Source of the DNA: Proteles cristata cristata
Taxonomy: Eukaryota > Chordata > Mammalia > Carnivora > Hyaenidae
Reading direction: 5' to 3'
Length of the DNA: 64,000 nucleotides
Assembly (NCBI GenBank): GCA_017311185.1
Contig: JAESUZ010000771.1
Span: forward strand, 70,001 to 134,000
Below the pieces are notes generated by a model. The model was not told the DNA's origin, made no database searches, and saw only the letters and a program-made list of their open reading frames with translations. Below are positions 1 through 11,489 of the stretch, one piece after another. Positions within the stretch are counted from its first letter, which is position 1. Each line of letters opens with the position of its first letter. Both the position numbers and the translations under genes were made by a program.

Positions 1-600
1 TTTAGATTCTACTTGGAATTTTAAACTTCTTAAACATAAATGGTATTTATGTTATTAAACATAAAACTTTATAAAATGAATGAAGCCAGCCTCTTCCCAT
101 TGGAAGAACCATTGATCATAGCTTCATCTACCATCTATAAAATTCTGTTAGTGACTTGAATCCAACTCAAATAAATCATGGCACCGTGAAGCCAAAACCA
201 TTAGGACTGTGAACACACAAACTGGACTGTTCTGAGATGTGCCCTCAGATGACCTGAGGACAGATGCTCTCCTTTATCATTTTTAGTCCAGGTTAGCTTT
301 TGGCAAACATTCAGTGGCCAGGCTCTGCATGCAGGGGATTGCTGGCTGGTTTGGCACTATGTCTTCTCCTTACCAACTGTTATGTTATAATAGGACCCTC
401 TACTCTATCCCCACATCTACCAGTGTTATCTGATATATATTGTAAGCACCAGATGTCCTGTCTGGGCTATTGTCTCACTGAATCCTGGCTAAAGTTCTTG
501 TCACCAATTTCAGTGTGTCTGTGTGTGTCTGTGTGTGTTGTGGGGAGCAGGCATTCCTCACATCAATAAGAAATTCTGATACCAGCCAAGTGTTCTACAA
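1..600. other. Unassigned AT-rich sequence, no gene seen
   Basis: I recognise no exon, RNA gene or clear repeat here. The open frame at 300-569 has no family resemblance and ends in a TGTGTCTG-type low-complexity stretch near 510-540, so I do not call it a gene. The sequence looks like neutral mammalian intergenic or intronic DNA. Confidence 0.5.
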
Positions 601-619
601 TTCAACTCAATTTAGATAA

Positions 620-1310
620 TATCTACATGGAGACAGCATCAGATCCACAGGTTAAGGGCTCAGTCCTGCAAGACAGGCCTCTCACTTCAGAGGCTAGTGG
701 CAAGTTCAAATTATCACCTCTGTCTGATCTAATGGCTATAGATTAGAGATTCCAATGACCGCCTCCTGGGTTTCAATTAACTTGCTAGTATGGCTCACAG
801 AACTCTTTGAGTAACATTTTACTTACTAGATCATCAGTTTATTACAAATGGCTACAACTTAGGAACAGCCAGATGGAAGAGATGCCTAGGTCAAGGTGTG
901 TGCAAAGGGGCATGGAGCGTCTGAACCCTCTCCAAGCTCACCATTCTCCCTGAATCTCCACATGTTCACCAGCCTGGAAGCTCTCTGAACCCTGTCCTTT
1001 TGGGGTTTTTATGGAAGCTTCGTTACATTCATATGACTGATTAAAATCACTGGTGTTTAGTGATCCATTCAAATTCTAGTCCCTTTCTCCTACTCCCAGG
1101 TCTGAGGGGTGGGACTGAAAGTTCTAACCCTCTAATTACTGGGGTTGTTTCCCCTGGCAACCAGTCCCTTTCTTAGGTGACCTAGGGGCTTTCCAAAAGT
1201 CACCTCACTAAGATAACAAAAGACAATTTTCTCTCCTACCACATCTTCAGAACAAATTCCAAACAGTGTGGCATACAAGGTTTTCCAACCTAAGTTTTCA
1301 GCTTCCCTCC
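620..1310 (+). mobile_element. Ancient LTR-like interspersed repeat, family not assigned
   Basis: The stretch has the texture of a mammalian-wide LTR remnant. It runs from a conserved-looking block near 770-850 through GTGGGACTGAAAGTTC near 1110, a block on CCTCTAATTAC near 1128, and GGGGCTTTCCAAAAGTCACC near 1185-1205, followed by an AACAAAAG block. I remember this order of blocks from old ERVL/MaLR-type LTRs but cannot name the family. No internal retroviral genes accompany it. The frames at 1132-1536 and 1327-1612 are shadows. Confidence 0.4.
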
Positions 1311-2133
1311 TACGGAACTTTTTGCTGTGCCTCAAACATACTTCATGATAGTTATTAAGGCTGGTCACAAATATCCTGGCTCCCACTCTCTGGGAACATG
1401 GAAGAACGACTTTCCTGCCCACTTGAGTCATGGACGGCAACTTGTATTGTCCAGTGAAAGTTGGGTGGAGGTGCCATGTCACTTTCAGAGCTGGTTTGTT
1501 TTCTGTGTTTGTCTCTCCTGCAGGGGCAACAAGCAACTCTGGAGCCTGGTTCCGGGGTGATCACCACGAGCTGTGTGCTTATTGACCCATAATGAGCACA
1601 GAGTATAAACAAGAAATAAACCTTTGCTATTCTAAGATATTAATGTTTGTTGGTTGCTTATCACAGAAACAGCCTTATGTCCTGTTATTCCTGGTATGTC
1701 TACGAAAGTTCTATTTTTCCCAGCACTCAATGACCAGGGAAAGTGACCCCAATGTGAAACCTTCTCTGACTTCACTTTGCAGATAGCTACTTTTTCTTCT
1801 GAACACCATAGTTGATTTTCTTTCCAAGACCAATATATTGAAATAGTCGATGGTTTTAAGGTCTGCTTGAGTGTTCCAAAAGAAAGTAAAAATAACATTG
1901 CTTTTTTCCTACTTACTCTATCTAAAATGAGAAACTGCTCTCTACCTTTGTTTTTACTTCACAGAAGAGAATTAAGTGGCAGCTTCTTTGGCAATTTCTT
2001 TTCACTGTATAGGAAAACAAAGTTTATTGAGATGCTGAGGGTTGTCCAAAGTCCTGTTTTCAACTCAAAAAACTAGTTTAGCTGTTTTCTATCACAATAC
2101 TAGGTTGCCTAAATGTCTATTCAAACATGTTAT
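1311..2133. other. Unassigned sequence
   Basis: No gene or confident repeat. Short open frames on both strands (for example 1632-1898 minus and 1867-2076 plus) overlap each other, start at arbitrary ATGs and show no domain, so they are taken as chance. Confidence 0.45.
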
Positions 2134-2149
2134 AAGAAAAGTCACCACA

Positions 2150-2345
2150 TGGCTCAGTCGGTTGGGCGTCCGACTTCGGCTCACGTCATGACCTAACAGT
2201 TCATGGGTTCGAGCCCCGCATCAGGCTCTGTGCTGACAGCTAGCTCAGAGCCTGGAGCCTGTTTCGGATTCTGTGTCTCCCTCTCTCTTACCCTCCCTTG
2301 CTTATGCTGTCTCTCTCTCTCTCTCAGAAATAAGTAAAATTTAAA
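2150..2345 (+). mobile_element. tRNA-derived carnivoran SINE, 5' truncated, 16-bp TSD
   Basis: The copy starts inside the tRNA-like head at TGGCTCAGTCGG (A box) and keeps the B box GGTTCGAGCCC, the CT-rich region and an AAATAAGTAAAA tail. It is flanked by a perfect 16-bp target-site duplication, AAGAAAAGTCACCACA, at 2134-2149 and 2346-2361. The first dozen bases of the consensus head are missing, so reverse transcription stopped just short of the 5' end. Confidence 0.96.
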
Positions 2346-2361
2346 AAGAAAAGTCACCACA

Positions 2362-3889
2362 GCAATAAGGAGCACCAACATTAGAAGAAAAGAAAACTTT
2401 GTCCCCGTTATCATCTGAGACCCCTTCAGCACCCAGGAGGGTCTGGGGCAGGGACTCAGAACCACCATGGATAAAACTACTATGAAAAAGAGACAGGTTC
2501 TGGTTTGGTCTACTGCATCTGACTCCCCTCAGTGGGAGATGTGCATTCTTATCACATGAAAATATGTCTCCTCATCAGTATGGATGAGTAAACGGGAACA
2601 AGAATCATCAAGAAAAAAGAAATAGAGACACAAAAGGAGGCAGTTTCATGACTAAGTTAATGGTCAAGAGATGGCGTTGTTAATCACTTGTAGATATGGT
2701 ATGAGTTTTAGGGGCATTTGGAGGCTTTCCTTGTCTATCTTGCTTTGAGGTGCCTGAAATCCTACCCCTAAAGAGTAATTTTCTTTGGACTGTAAAGCCC
2801 TTTTGAATTTTAGGGTCTTCTCTTACATGGAACTTCTCTGGGAGGAGGTAAAACTTCCTCCACAAACTACATGAGAGTATTGAAAACAAGCAGAAGTCAA
2901 GGATGTGGGGGGAAAGGACAAATTTTGCCATCTGTTGGGAGGGTAAGGACACAATGCATGTCCACTGATTTTTTCTTCAATATTTAGCTTCTAGAATATT
3001 TGGCTTCAGTATTCAGCCTCCAGAACAAGGATCAAAGTGTGTTACTGAGCTAGATTCAGGCAGATTGAGGGGAAGAGATAACCTAGGAAAAAAGTAGCAA
3101 CAGCTAGGTATGTAAAATAGCTGATCTGAAATCATCCACTAATTAAAATTAAGGTGCATTAATTTCTCTGGAGGCCAGCAGGATGCCTTACCTAGATGGG
3201 GTGAGCTAAATGAAGCTGTTCTATAATTCATCACTAAAGTTACTGCCTATTACTTTCCTCTCTCATGGGGGTTTAGCAGTAAGTAAGCAGATTATACTAC
3301 TTTCTACCCAGAGGGTTGAAGTGTGCTTGTTTTATTTCTATTTAAATGCAGAGCTGAATCCAAGTCTTGTGGTGATATGATTGTCAGGGCCCTCAGTGGG
3401 AGATTTAATTCCTCAGTACACTGGAATATATCCAAGTTGTCCTGGTGGTGCTGAGCATAGATAGATGTGAATGGCATGATCAATTAAGAAAATCATCAAT
3501 TAATCAATTAATAAGCACTAATTGAATAACTACAGTACATTGTGTTAGCATTATGCGTAATATAAACATGCATAAGAACTGGTCCCGGTCCTTAAATTTT
3601 GTAGAAAACTGAAATGCCATTATCAGTCCTATTGACCCCACCTCACTCTACCAATATTTACCACCACCCATAGCTTCACTCCAAGTCTATGATAGACATA
3701 TTAGATCCTCTTTTCCCTGAGAGTGCTTTGGGAATTATTGTTATGGCCAGACTATCCTGAGTGACAGCTGCATGAGATTAAATTGGTATTACACAACCTT
3801 CCTTTCTACAATTGCTTGTCGATTATGTGTCCAGTTGGCCCTCTACCCTATTTCTTAGGCTTTTGTTTTGTTTGTTTGTTCCTGTTTAT
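2362..3889. other. Unassigned sequence, no gene seen
   Basis: About 1.5 kb with no recognised repeat or gene. A run of ATCAATTA-type units lies at 3480-3530. The block near 3490-3600 has the flavour of an old L2/MIR-type repeat (an AAGCACTAATTGAATAACTA-like start), but it is too decayed to assign. Confidence 0.45.
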
Positions 3890-3892
3890 ATT

Positions 3893-4190
3893 ATTAGTGG
3901 ATCTCAGCCCTGAAACCCCCTGACAAAGTACAGTCAGTGAGAGACTGGATGTCCTTTGCCCCTTTCCCCTTTGACACTATCAACATTTAGAACAGCATAC
4001 TTGTTTTTTGTGGGCGGCTGTCCTGTGTATCGTAGGATACTTCAGCAAGATCCTGGCCTCTATTCTCTAGATGCCATTAGAACCTACCTTCTCCCCTCCC
4101 AGTTATAGCAATCAAAAGCATCTCCTCCAGACATTGACAAATGTTCCTCAGTGACAAAATCACCCTCATTTGAGAACCTCTGCCCTAGAC
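3893..4190 (-). mobile_element. MER5A-like non-autonomous hAT (Charlie) DNA transposon
   Basis: Read on the minus strand, the element runs from TTCTCAAATGAGGGTGATTT past CAATGTCTGGAGGAGATGCT, then ATCTAGAGAATAGAGGCCAG and a CACAGGACAGCC block, matching the order of MER5A as I remember it. Degenerate inverted ends are visible (GATCTCAGCC on the left, TTTGAGAACC on the right). An extra stretch near 3910-3960 lengthens the left side. It is a dead fossil with no transposase. Confidence 0.75.
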
Positions 4191-4688
4191 TATCCCCTAT
4201 TTCTCTCCATTAACTCAAAAAGACCACCTTGAGGTAAAAGTCCATGACTATGATCATGGGCTTCTGATTCTTTTACTTTTCTTTCTCTCACCAATAGAAT
4301 AGGCATGTAATATTTATTTTCTGAATGCCAAAGTACCTCCAACCGTGAGTCAAGGACCCCTGGAGATAGGTGCTGGCTCGAATCAGTCTCAGGTTGGCAG
4401 CGTCTTTTAAGTTGTTCATTTGGGCAGCTAGCTACTTTGTCATGCCTGTTACACAGGTTGGCCTGTCTATCCCAACTTCTCCACCCCCACCCCATAGGAC
4501 AGGCTTATGTTCCCCTGACAACTGAGAACTCTCAGTAACCCTTGAGATATGGCCCAGCTGTTAATGACAAACATAAAATCACATCAAGGTTCCTAACATT
4601 ATAAAGCAGTATATAATAAATTCAGACCAAAAGATGGCTGCCACTAACTTGGCTAATTGTGGAGCATTTGAAACTTGAATTGGACTTT
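4191..4688. other. Unassigned sequence between MER5A and L1
   Basis: No gene or confident repeat. The 101-residue minus-strand frame at 4190-4495 partly lies in the transposon end and resembles nothing known. Confidence 0.45.
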
Positions 4689-4695
4689 AAACAAA

Positions 4696-6533
4696 GGGGT
4701 GACATTCAAAATTGTACAAAAAACCATAAAATACCTAGGAATAAACCTAACCAAAGATGTACAAGATACATATGATGAAAACTGTAGAAAGCTTATGAAG
4801 GAAATTGAAGAAGACACAAAGAAATGGAGAAACATTCCATGTTCATGGATCAGAAGAATAAATATTAAAATGTCAATACTACCCAAAGCAATCTACACAT
4901 TCAGTGCAATCCCAATCAAAATTGCACCAGCATTCTTCTCAAAACTAGAACAAATTATCCTAAAATTTGTATAGAACCACAAAAGACCCCGAATAGCCAA
5001 AGTAATATTGAAGAAGAAAACCAAAACGGGAGGCATCACTATCCCAGACTTTAGCCTCTACTACAAAGCTGTCATCATCAAGATAGTATGGTATTGGCAC
5101 AAAAACAGACACCTAGACCAATGGAATAGAATAGAGAACCCAGAATTAGACCCACAAATATAAGGCCAATTAATCTTTGACAAAGCAGGAAAGAGTATCC
5201 AGTGGAAAAAAGAAAGCCTCTTTAACAGATGGTGCTGGGAGAACTAGACAGCAACATGCAGAAGAATGAAACTAGACCACTTTCTTATGCCATACACAAA
5301 AAAACAAATTCAAAATGGATGAAGGACCCGAATGTGAGACAGGAAACCATCAAAACCCTAGAGGAGAAAGCAGAAAACAACTTCCTTGACCTTAACCGCA
5401 GTAATTTCTTACTTGACACATCCCCAAAGGCAAGGGAATCAAGAGCAAAAATGAACTATTTGGGACCTCACCAAGATTAAAAGCTTCTGCACAGCAAAGG
5501 AAACAACCCACAAAACTAGTAGTCAACTGAGATTGGCAAATAGTTGCAAAGGACAGATCAGATAAAGGTCTAGTATCCAAAATCTATAAGGAACTAATCA
5601 AACTCCACACCCAAAAAACAAATAATCCAGTGAAGAAATGGGCAGTGACATGAATAGACACTTCTCCAAAGAGGACATCCAGATGGCCAACAGACACATG
5701 AAACGATGCTCAGCATCCCTCCTCATCAGGGAAATGCAAATCAAAACTACACTCAGATACTACCTCACACTGGTCAGAGTGGCTAAAATGAATAAATCAG
5801 GAGACTATAGATGCTGGTGAGGATGTGGAGAAACGGGCACCCTCCTGCACTGTTGGTGGGAATGTAAACTGGTACAGCCCCTCTGGAAAACAGTGTGGAA
5901 ATTCCTCAAAAAAAATTAACAATAGAACTCCTCTATGACCCAGCAATTGCACTGCTAGGAATTTACCCAAGGGATCCAGGAATGCTGATGCATAGGGGCA
6001 CATGTACCTCAATGTTCATAGCAGCAGTTTCAACAATAGCCAAATCATGGAAAGAGCCTAAATGTCCATCAACTGGTGAATGGATCAAGAAGTTGTGGGG
6101 ATGAGCACTGGGTGTTATATGGAAACCAACTTGACAATAAACTATTTTTTAAAATAAATAAATAAGAAGATGTGGTTTATATATACAATGGAATATTACA
6201 TGGCAAGGGGAAAGAATGAAATCTGGCCATTTGTAGCAACATGGATGGAATTTCAGTGTGTTATGCTGAGCAAAATAAGTCAGGCAGAGAAGGACAGATA
6301 CCATATATTTTCACTCAATGTGGAACAGGAGAAAATTAACGGAGGACCATGGGGGAGGAGAAGGGGAAAATAGTTGGGGAGAGGGAGGAAGGCAAACCAT
6401 GAGAGACTCTTGAATACTGAAAACAAACTGAGGGTTGATGGGGGTGGAGGTGATGGGCATAGAGCAGGGCACTTTTTGGAATGATCACTGGGTGTTATAT
6501 GGAAACCAACTTGACAATAAACTATAAAATAAA
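4696..6533 (+). mobile_element. LINE-1 3' end: ORF2 C-terminal part and 3' UTR, 5' truncated
   Basis: The copy covers the last third of ORF2, from the region encoding [16 protein letters not shown] (4726 on) through the cysteine-rich end to the 3' UTR, which finishes GACAATAAACTAT near 6525. ORF2 is broken by stops (the frame ends at 4974) and frameshifts, so no product is possible. Flanks GGGGTGACATTC (4696 on) and AAGGGTGATTTG (6543 on) may be a worn TSD. A second, 71-bp L1 tail is nested inside at 6093-6163. Endonuclease and reverse transcriptase domains are absent. Confidence 0.93.
6093..6163 (+). mobile_element. 71-bp L1 3'-end insertion nested in an L1
   Basis: Between GGATCAAGAAG and ATGTGGTTTAT, which adjoin in the sister copies at 24105 and 61155, lies an extra block. 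It is the terminal L1 3' UTR (GATGAGCACTGGGTG to GACAATAAACTA) followed by an A-rich tail. The hexamer AAGAAG occurs on both sides (6087-6092 and 6164-6169) as a short TSD. The same terminal sequence recurs at the proper end of the host L1 (6480-6530), which shows that this block is an additional insertion. Confidence 0.88.
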
Positions 6534-6544
6534 AAAATAAAGAA

Positions 6545-6994
6545 GGGTGATTTGAAGAAGTAAAAGTGGGAGAGAAAAGGGAGCCATTAATTTCTAATAG
6601 TTAATGTGGGAAAAATAATATGAGCAGTGCAGAAAGTTGGGACAAAACACAGGACACTTTGGAGGGCCAGTGATACAAGAAAATGACCCAGATAGAAAGG
6701 AATGATGAAGACGCTCAGATATGAAAATACACAAAGCATTTTCAACAGTAGTTTGAAGATATGCCTGTATGGAGTGACAATTATGTAACAAAAGTAAAGT
6801 GTCTCTTAGAAGATTTGTCTCCTTTGGCAGAACCTGGGAAAAGGGTGTACTTTATCAGGTATACTATCACTTCAACAAAAATACATTGGCAAAATTACCC
6901 TAGGTTCTTAAGAGAAAATGAATACGCACGAATACCTATGAAGTTTTTGACAAAAGAAGACTTAGAGGCTTGCCTCCAATGTCAAGAATGAAAG
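6545..6994. other. Unassigned sequence
   Basis: No gene recognised. The 76-residue frame at 6761-6991 has no family resemblance, and I regard it as chance. Confidence 0.4.
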
Positions 6995-7150
6995 TTTGGA
7001 ATCTGAGAGCCACATGACGGTTTTGTGAGCTACAGTCAATTCCTTAAACTTCAGCCTTAAAATAAGGAACACAGTAACCTTTGCATGCTTGCTGTGAGGG
7101 TTAAAGATAATATTCCATGCATAGTAGATGTGCTCCAAATAGAAACTAAT
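6995..7150 (+). mobile_element. Possible MIR fragment
   Basis: The sequence follows the MIR 3' half: a tail of TTCCTTAAACTTCAGCCTT, an AATAAGGAACACAGTAACCT block (the AAATGGGGATAATA position), then GCTGTGAGGGTTAAAGATAA and GCATAGTAGATGTGCTCC. It is heavily diverged. The order of blocks supports the call, but no end is sharp. Confidence 0.55.
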
Positions 7151-8149
7151 TTTTTGTACACCAAATATTTAAAAATTTGCTTGAAGTTGCAATGGCTATC
7201 ACAGTCTTCTCCTGGCACATGAATGTAGATAGACAATAGGATATAAATGAAAATCCACAAATAAACAATAATACTATTATGTGTAACTCAATAGTACTAA
7301 GTAGGGTGTAAACAGAAAGCTAGTGTGTGTTTTTCTTATTGCTCCTACTAACTGGGTCTCTATGATCTTCCTTCTGTGACACTGGATGAAATATCAGGAA
7401 AATTATAGAATTTTTCTATGTATTCAGAGGTCTAAAACTTTAATGCCAAATTCTGAAAAGTTCGATCTTCAATCTAAAACTTCCCTTCTTTCTAAGCTCT
7501 GTCTGAATCAGATTCTGACATTGACCATAGAGAAAGGGACTGTGAAGATCCTTCACTGTTCTGCTCTATCTTGATGTTCTGTCCATCTTCCCCACTGACT
7601 CTGCATTTGGCTCCTCCAGGGTTGCAGATCCCCCAGCCGGACCCCTCTAATTACAGCTCCCTTCTATGCACAATGCCTCCTCCATAGGCCACTTGTGATT
7701 CTCCTGTCAGCTGCTGGCTTCCAGGAAAACTCAGAGTCCCCATGTGTACCACAGGAAACATTCTCTTTCCCAGTGGAAGTCAGGAGTCTCTCTCCTTCTC
7801 TGTGCTGTCACAACACTTAGCCAACCTCTTATCTTGGACTTTCTGAGGAGCTCTCATCTTCTTCTCTGTGGGTGGGGGATAACCTAGCACCCTGACTCCC
7901 CCTCTACCTCTTGGTGAACCCTTGGTTTGTCCTTAGATACCCTGGAGGTGATAGGCACTAATGATGGCAGAATTAGTTTTGTGTCTTCCTACTGCAGAGC
8001 TATTTGAGGAACTGGATTCTGAATGAGGGGTTAATTAATACCTATTTTCCCCAGGCTTAAGAGGTAAATTAAACCTCTAAAAAAAGGGAAAATCTCACTT
8101 TAACATCTTATTACATGTACAGTTAATGACAGTTGAGGCAGAAATGAAA
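7151..8149. other. Unassigned, largely unique-looking sequence
   Basis: No exon or repeat recognised. The part from 7580 to 7930 is less AT-rich than its surroundings and looks single-copy, but splice sites, a long frame or a CpG cluster are all lacking. Confidence 0.45.
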
Positions 8150-8169
8150 ATATAATGCTGTGTTGACAT

Positions 8170-8335
8170 TCATTGATAAATTGTTTCTAGTCACTGTGCA
8201 AAGAGAGAGACAATATTAACTCACTAAATCACTACAGCAGTCCTGTGAAGTATGAACTGTTATGAGGAGACTCTGACTCAGAGAGGTTATATGATCTGGT
8301 TAAGATCACACAGGTAGTAGTTAGGAAAACAAACA
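8170..8335 (-). mobile_element. MIR, minus strand
   Basis: On the plus strand the order is CACTACAGCAGTCCTGTGAA, a GAACTGTTATGAGGAGACTC block, CTCAGAGAGGTTATATGATC, and AAGATCACACAGGTAGTAG. This is the antisense of the MIR core (CTAGCTGTGTGACCTTGGGC and the following segment). The copy is well diverged, as expected for this age. Confidence 0.75.
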
Positions 8336-8999
8336 AAAATTCATACAATGGGACAGTTGATTATATCAATTGGAAAAAAGAACTTCAGGTTCTTGTCATC
8401 CACTGAACTTCAGAGTAAACTTCAGATTTTAAAACAGTCTAATATTAATGCATAAAAAAAACAAAAATAAAAGAGAAATGAATTTTATTACCATCCCTAA
8501 ATAGAGAACGTAAGTAACATAATATCTGATATGGAAAAAAAGAGGAAAAAGAAAAAGCAATTACATCAGATTTATAATTTTCATATACCATTACACATAA
8601 AATTAAAAGACAAACCACAACTAAAGAGCACATATTCAGAATATATAACAGAGAGACATGATTAACCACAGCGGCTTAACTACACGCATTTATCCTTCCT
8701 CTTCTTGGAAACCCACTTTTAAGTAGTACTTTAGAAGAAACCCACTTTTAAGTAGTACTTTAGAAGCACATGTATAGGTTTCATAAAGCCGGGAAGACAA
8801 AGAAAACAGGAGAGGACACCATATAATTTCAACAAAACTTTAAAAGACAAAAAGTAGACAAATGCACAACAACACGAATATATGTAATGTCAAAGATCTC
8901 TACACTTAAGAATGGGTAAAACTGTAAATTTGAAATAATGAAAAACTAATAAAAGTTAAAGAATTTGGGGGAAAAAACAAAGAAATACTGAGGTCTAAT
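8336..8999. other. Unassigned AT-rich sequence with a tandem duplication
   Basis: AT-rich with no gene. The frame at 8445-8669 (minus) is phenylalanine-rich chance coding across A-rich DNA. A perfect 29-bp tandem duplication lies at 8709-8766 (separate entry). The right part, from 8820, could be the start of the L1M remnant that follows. Confidence 0.45.
8709..8766. repeat. Perfect 29-bp tandem duplication (two units)
   Basis: The unit begins AAACCCACTTTTAAGTAGTA and ends CTTTAGAAG. It occurs at 8709-8737 and again at 8738-8766 with no mismatch, so the duplication is recent compared with the decayed repeats around it. Confidence 0.97.
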
Positions 9000-9645
9000 T
9001 TTCACTCAAGAGATACGCAAAATTAGAAAAAAAGACTCCAGCAATCCCAATTTTGGACACATACCCAAAAGAATTGAAAGCAGGAATCCAAGCAGATATT
9101 TGCACACTGTCTTCATTACAACTTTACTCACAAAAGCCAGAAGGTAAAAATAACTCAAATGTCTATCAACAGATGAATAGATAAACAATGTGAGGGATAC
9201 ACATGCAGTGAAACACCAGTATGCTTTTAAAAGGAAGGAAATTCTGATACACGGTACCATGTTAATGAAACTTAAAGACACATAGTTAAGTGAAATAATG
9301 ATGTGTTTATGATAGTCACAAAAAGAAATACTGTATGATTCTACTTATACAAGGGACCTAGAGTAGTAAAAGTTAGAGACAGAAAGTGAAAGGTGGTTGT
9401 CAGGGGAGAGGGTAGCAGGAGAGAGGATAGCAGAGCAAAGGGAGTTATTGTTTAAAGGGTACAGAGTTTCAGATTGGAATGATGTGAAGAAGTTCTAGAT
9501 ATGGACTATGGATGATGGGGATAGTTGCACAACAATGCAAATATTCTTAATATTCTTAATGCCACAGAACAGTACACTTAAAGATAATTAAAATGGTAGA
9601 CAATATGTATATTTCACAATTTTAAAAATTAAAAAGAAAAAGTAG
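9000..9645 (+). mobile_element. Ancient L1M-type 3' end, plus strand
   Basis: Recognisable L1 landmarks in order: CAGCAATCCCAATTTTGGAC, CAAATGTCTATCAACAGATG near 9155, an ATGATTCTACTTATACAAGG block near 9335, the purine-rich AGGGGAGAGGGTAGCAGG near 9400, GTACAGAGTTTCAGATTGGA near 9460, and a worn A-rich end after 9620. This is the standard order of old L1M 3' UTRs. No ORF survives. The minus-strand frame at 9006-9281 is its shadow. Confidence 0.78.
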
Positions 9646-10204
9646 ATCAAAGTGTGGCCACAAAATGTGAATGCCTCAGGAGGAGGACAGCCCAGAGAAG
9701 CAAGCTGTGTATTTCACGGGCTCTAGAAAAGCCCAGACACAGCTACCAGAAGTGAAGGTTGGGGCTGAACACAGAAGGAATGGATTAAAGTCAAGGTCAC
9801 TGCACCCTAGCCCACTGGTAGAGCTTCCATATTCTGGATTTTGCAGATGGCTTTTCTTGATAGTGACTATCAGAGAGATAGTCCTCTCTGCCTGAGGTTG
9901 AGGGCTCTTCTGGGACATGGGACTTTTCAGCATTTAAACCAGGGACAAATGGTCATATTAAATTTAATGTGCTTCTTTGTCCTGTATATTTCCTTTAAAT
10001 TGAGAGTTGGATTTAAGGCTGATCAGATTTAGATTTGTTTTTATGGCAAGACTATTTCATAGGTGGTACTGAGTTCTTTTATCAGAAGAAACATTGTTTG
10101 CTTGTGTCTCTTTTGAATGTGAGTGGTCACTGATGTTCAACACCTAAATTCATAAATTTTATAATATTGCTATATTGTAATTCTATTATTTTATGTTTAT
10201 TTAT
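9646..10204. other. Unassigned sequence
   Basis: No recognised gene or repeat. The overlapping frames at 9671-9933 on both strands cross the same 220 bases and show no domain. Confidence 0.4.
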
Positions 10205-10220
10205 TAGGTAAAGCATTTCT

Positions 10221-10425
10221 TTTTTTTATTTATTTATTTCTAGGAGAGAGAGAGACAGCGTGAGCAGGGGAGGGTCAGAGAGAGAGGGAGTCACAGACTG
10301 AAACAGGCTCCAGGCTGAGCTAGCAGTCAGCACAGAGCCCAACGCGGGGCTTGAACCCACGAACCGTGAGATCATGACCCAAGCGAAAGTCGGACGCTTA
10401 ACCGACTAAGCCACCCAGGCGCCCC
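10221..10425 (-). mobile_element. Young SINE, minus strand, 16-bp perfect TSD
   Basis: This complete copy is nearly identical to others of the young subtype: GGCGCCTGGGTGGCTTAG head, GACTTTCGCTTGGGTCATG spacer, B box GGTTCAAGCCC, CTAGAAATAAATAAATA tail, all read on the minus strand. The TSD TAGGTAAAGCATTTCT is perfect at 10205-10220 and 10426-10441, which indicates a recent insertion. Confidence 0.98.
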
Positions 10426-10441
10426 TAGGTAAAGCATTTCT

Positions 10442-11489
10442 ATGAAGACAAACTTCTCCCATCAATTAGTTGATGCTGTTTTTTTATTTACTACTTTTCA
10501 AAATAATAAGTTGATTCCCCACTATTCTCCAATGTTGACTAATGAAATTTTTTTATGCTTCTGAGCACGTGATTTTAAAAGTATTTGATATGTTTTAATA
10601 TGTTGCAGTTACTTTCCTTCTAAGGCTCAATTTGTCCTATCTTTGGCTATAAGAGCCTTTTAAAGTAGACTCTTGAGTCCTTGTGACATGATACCATTAG
10701 TCACTCATAATTTTCCCTGCTGTCTGTATGACTATTTATTCCAGCCAGGACTGAGCCATTTCTCTAAGTAACCCTGGTTGCTTTTAATGGGAAATGATAT
10801 TATAAGACTACAATCTGGCTGCTAGGGATACTTATTGCTACTGGACTGGTCATTATTTCTGGACCTTTACAGTAGACAGGGCTAGGATTAAAAAATAAAA
10901 TAAAATACAGGATGAATTTAAAATGATACTTTCAGTTCAAACTCAGGACAGAGCTTTTACTAAATATTTTCTATCTTGTCCTTTATCCAATGCTGATAAT
11001 CCTGATTTCAATAGTACTGAGGATGACAGAATTAGAATTTCACATGATTACTCATTTGCTTTACCCCACAATGCATATACTATGGTCTTAGAATAAAAAT
11101 ATCAATTTCTACAGACAATATTATTAATGAAAACAGTTTAAACATATTTCGTAGTCATTTTGTCTTTGGACTATAACCCACTAGAGTTGTATAGTCAAAT
11201 TATTGTATTTAAAAGTCATTTGGAATGACTTAATTGGAATCTCTTAATTACATTTTTTAATACAGAATAAGTATTAAATAAGAAATGACAACTTAAGTGA
11301 ATCTCCCAAATTGATCCTTTTTCTTTTCACTCCTTTTTTCTATCTTTTGGGGTTTGTTGTTGTTTCTCAGTTTCTGAAACATTTTCTTAGTTTTATCTTC
11401 ACACTCTTCTATTGCTTTTTACAAATGTGGATATCTCTGTTTTTTGTTTTGGTTGTTTGTTTTTCCATTCTGAAAGTTTTTTTAAAAAA
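10442..11489. other. Unassigned AT-rich sequence
   Basis: No gene or confident repeat. The frame at 11311-11619 begins in a T-rich stretch, giving a run of F and L codons, and then runs into HAL1-like sequence. It is not a protein gene. Confidence 0.45.

Noticed and set aside
300..569. 89-codon open frame with a hydrophobic N-terminal stretch
   Set aside because: It resembles a signal peptide by chance; no family, no splice context, and its end lies in TGTGTCTG low-complexity DNA.
620..1310. Endogenous retrovirus with internal genes
   Set aside because: Only LTR-like sequence is seen here and at 20216, 46910, 61945 and 63590; there are no gag, pol or env-like frames anywhere in the window.
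4653..6373. Several open frames that could be read as small proteins
   Set aside because: All are pieces or antisense of L1 ORF2, with matching segments in the copies at 17576, 22808 and 59727.
8709..8766. CRISPR-like direct repeat
   Set aside because: Only two abutting units with no spacers, in a mammalian genome.
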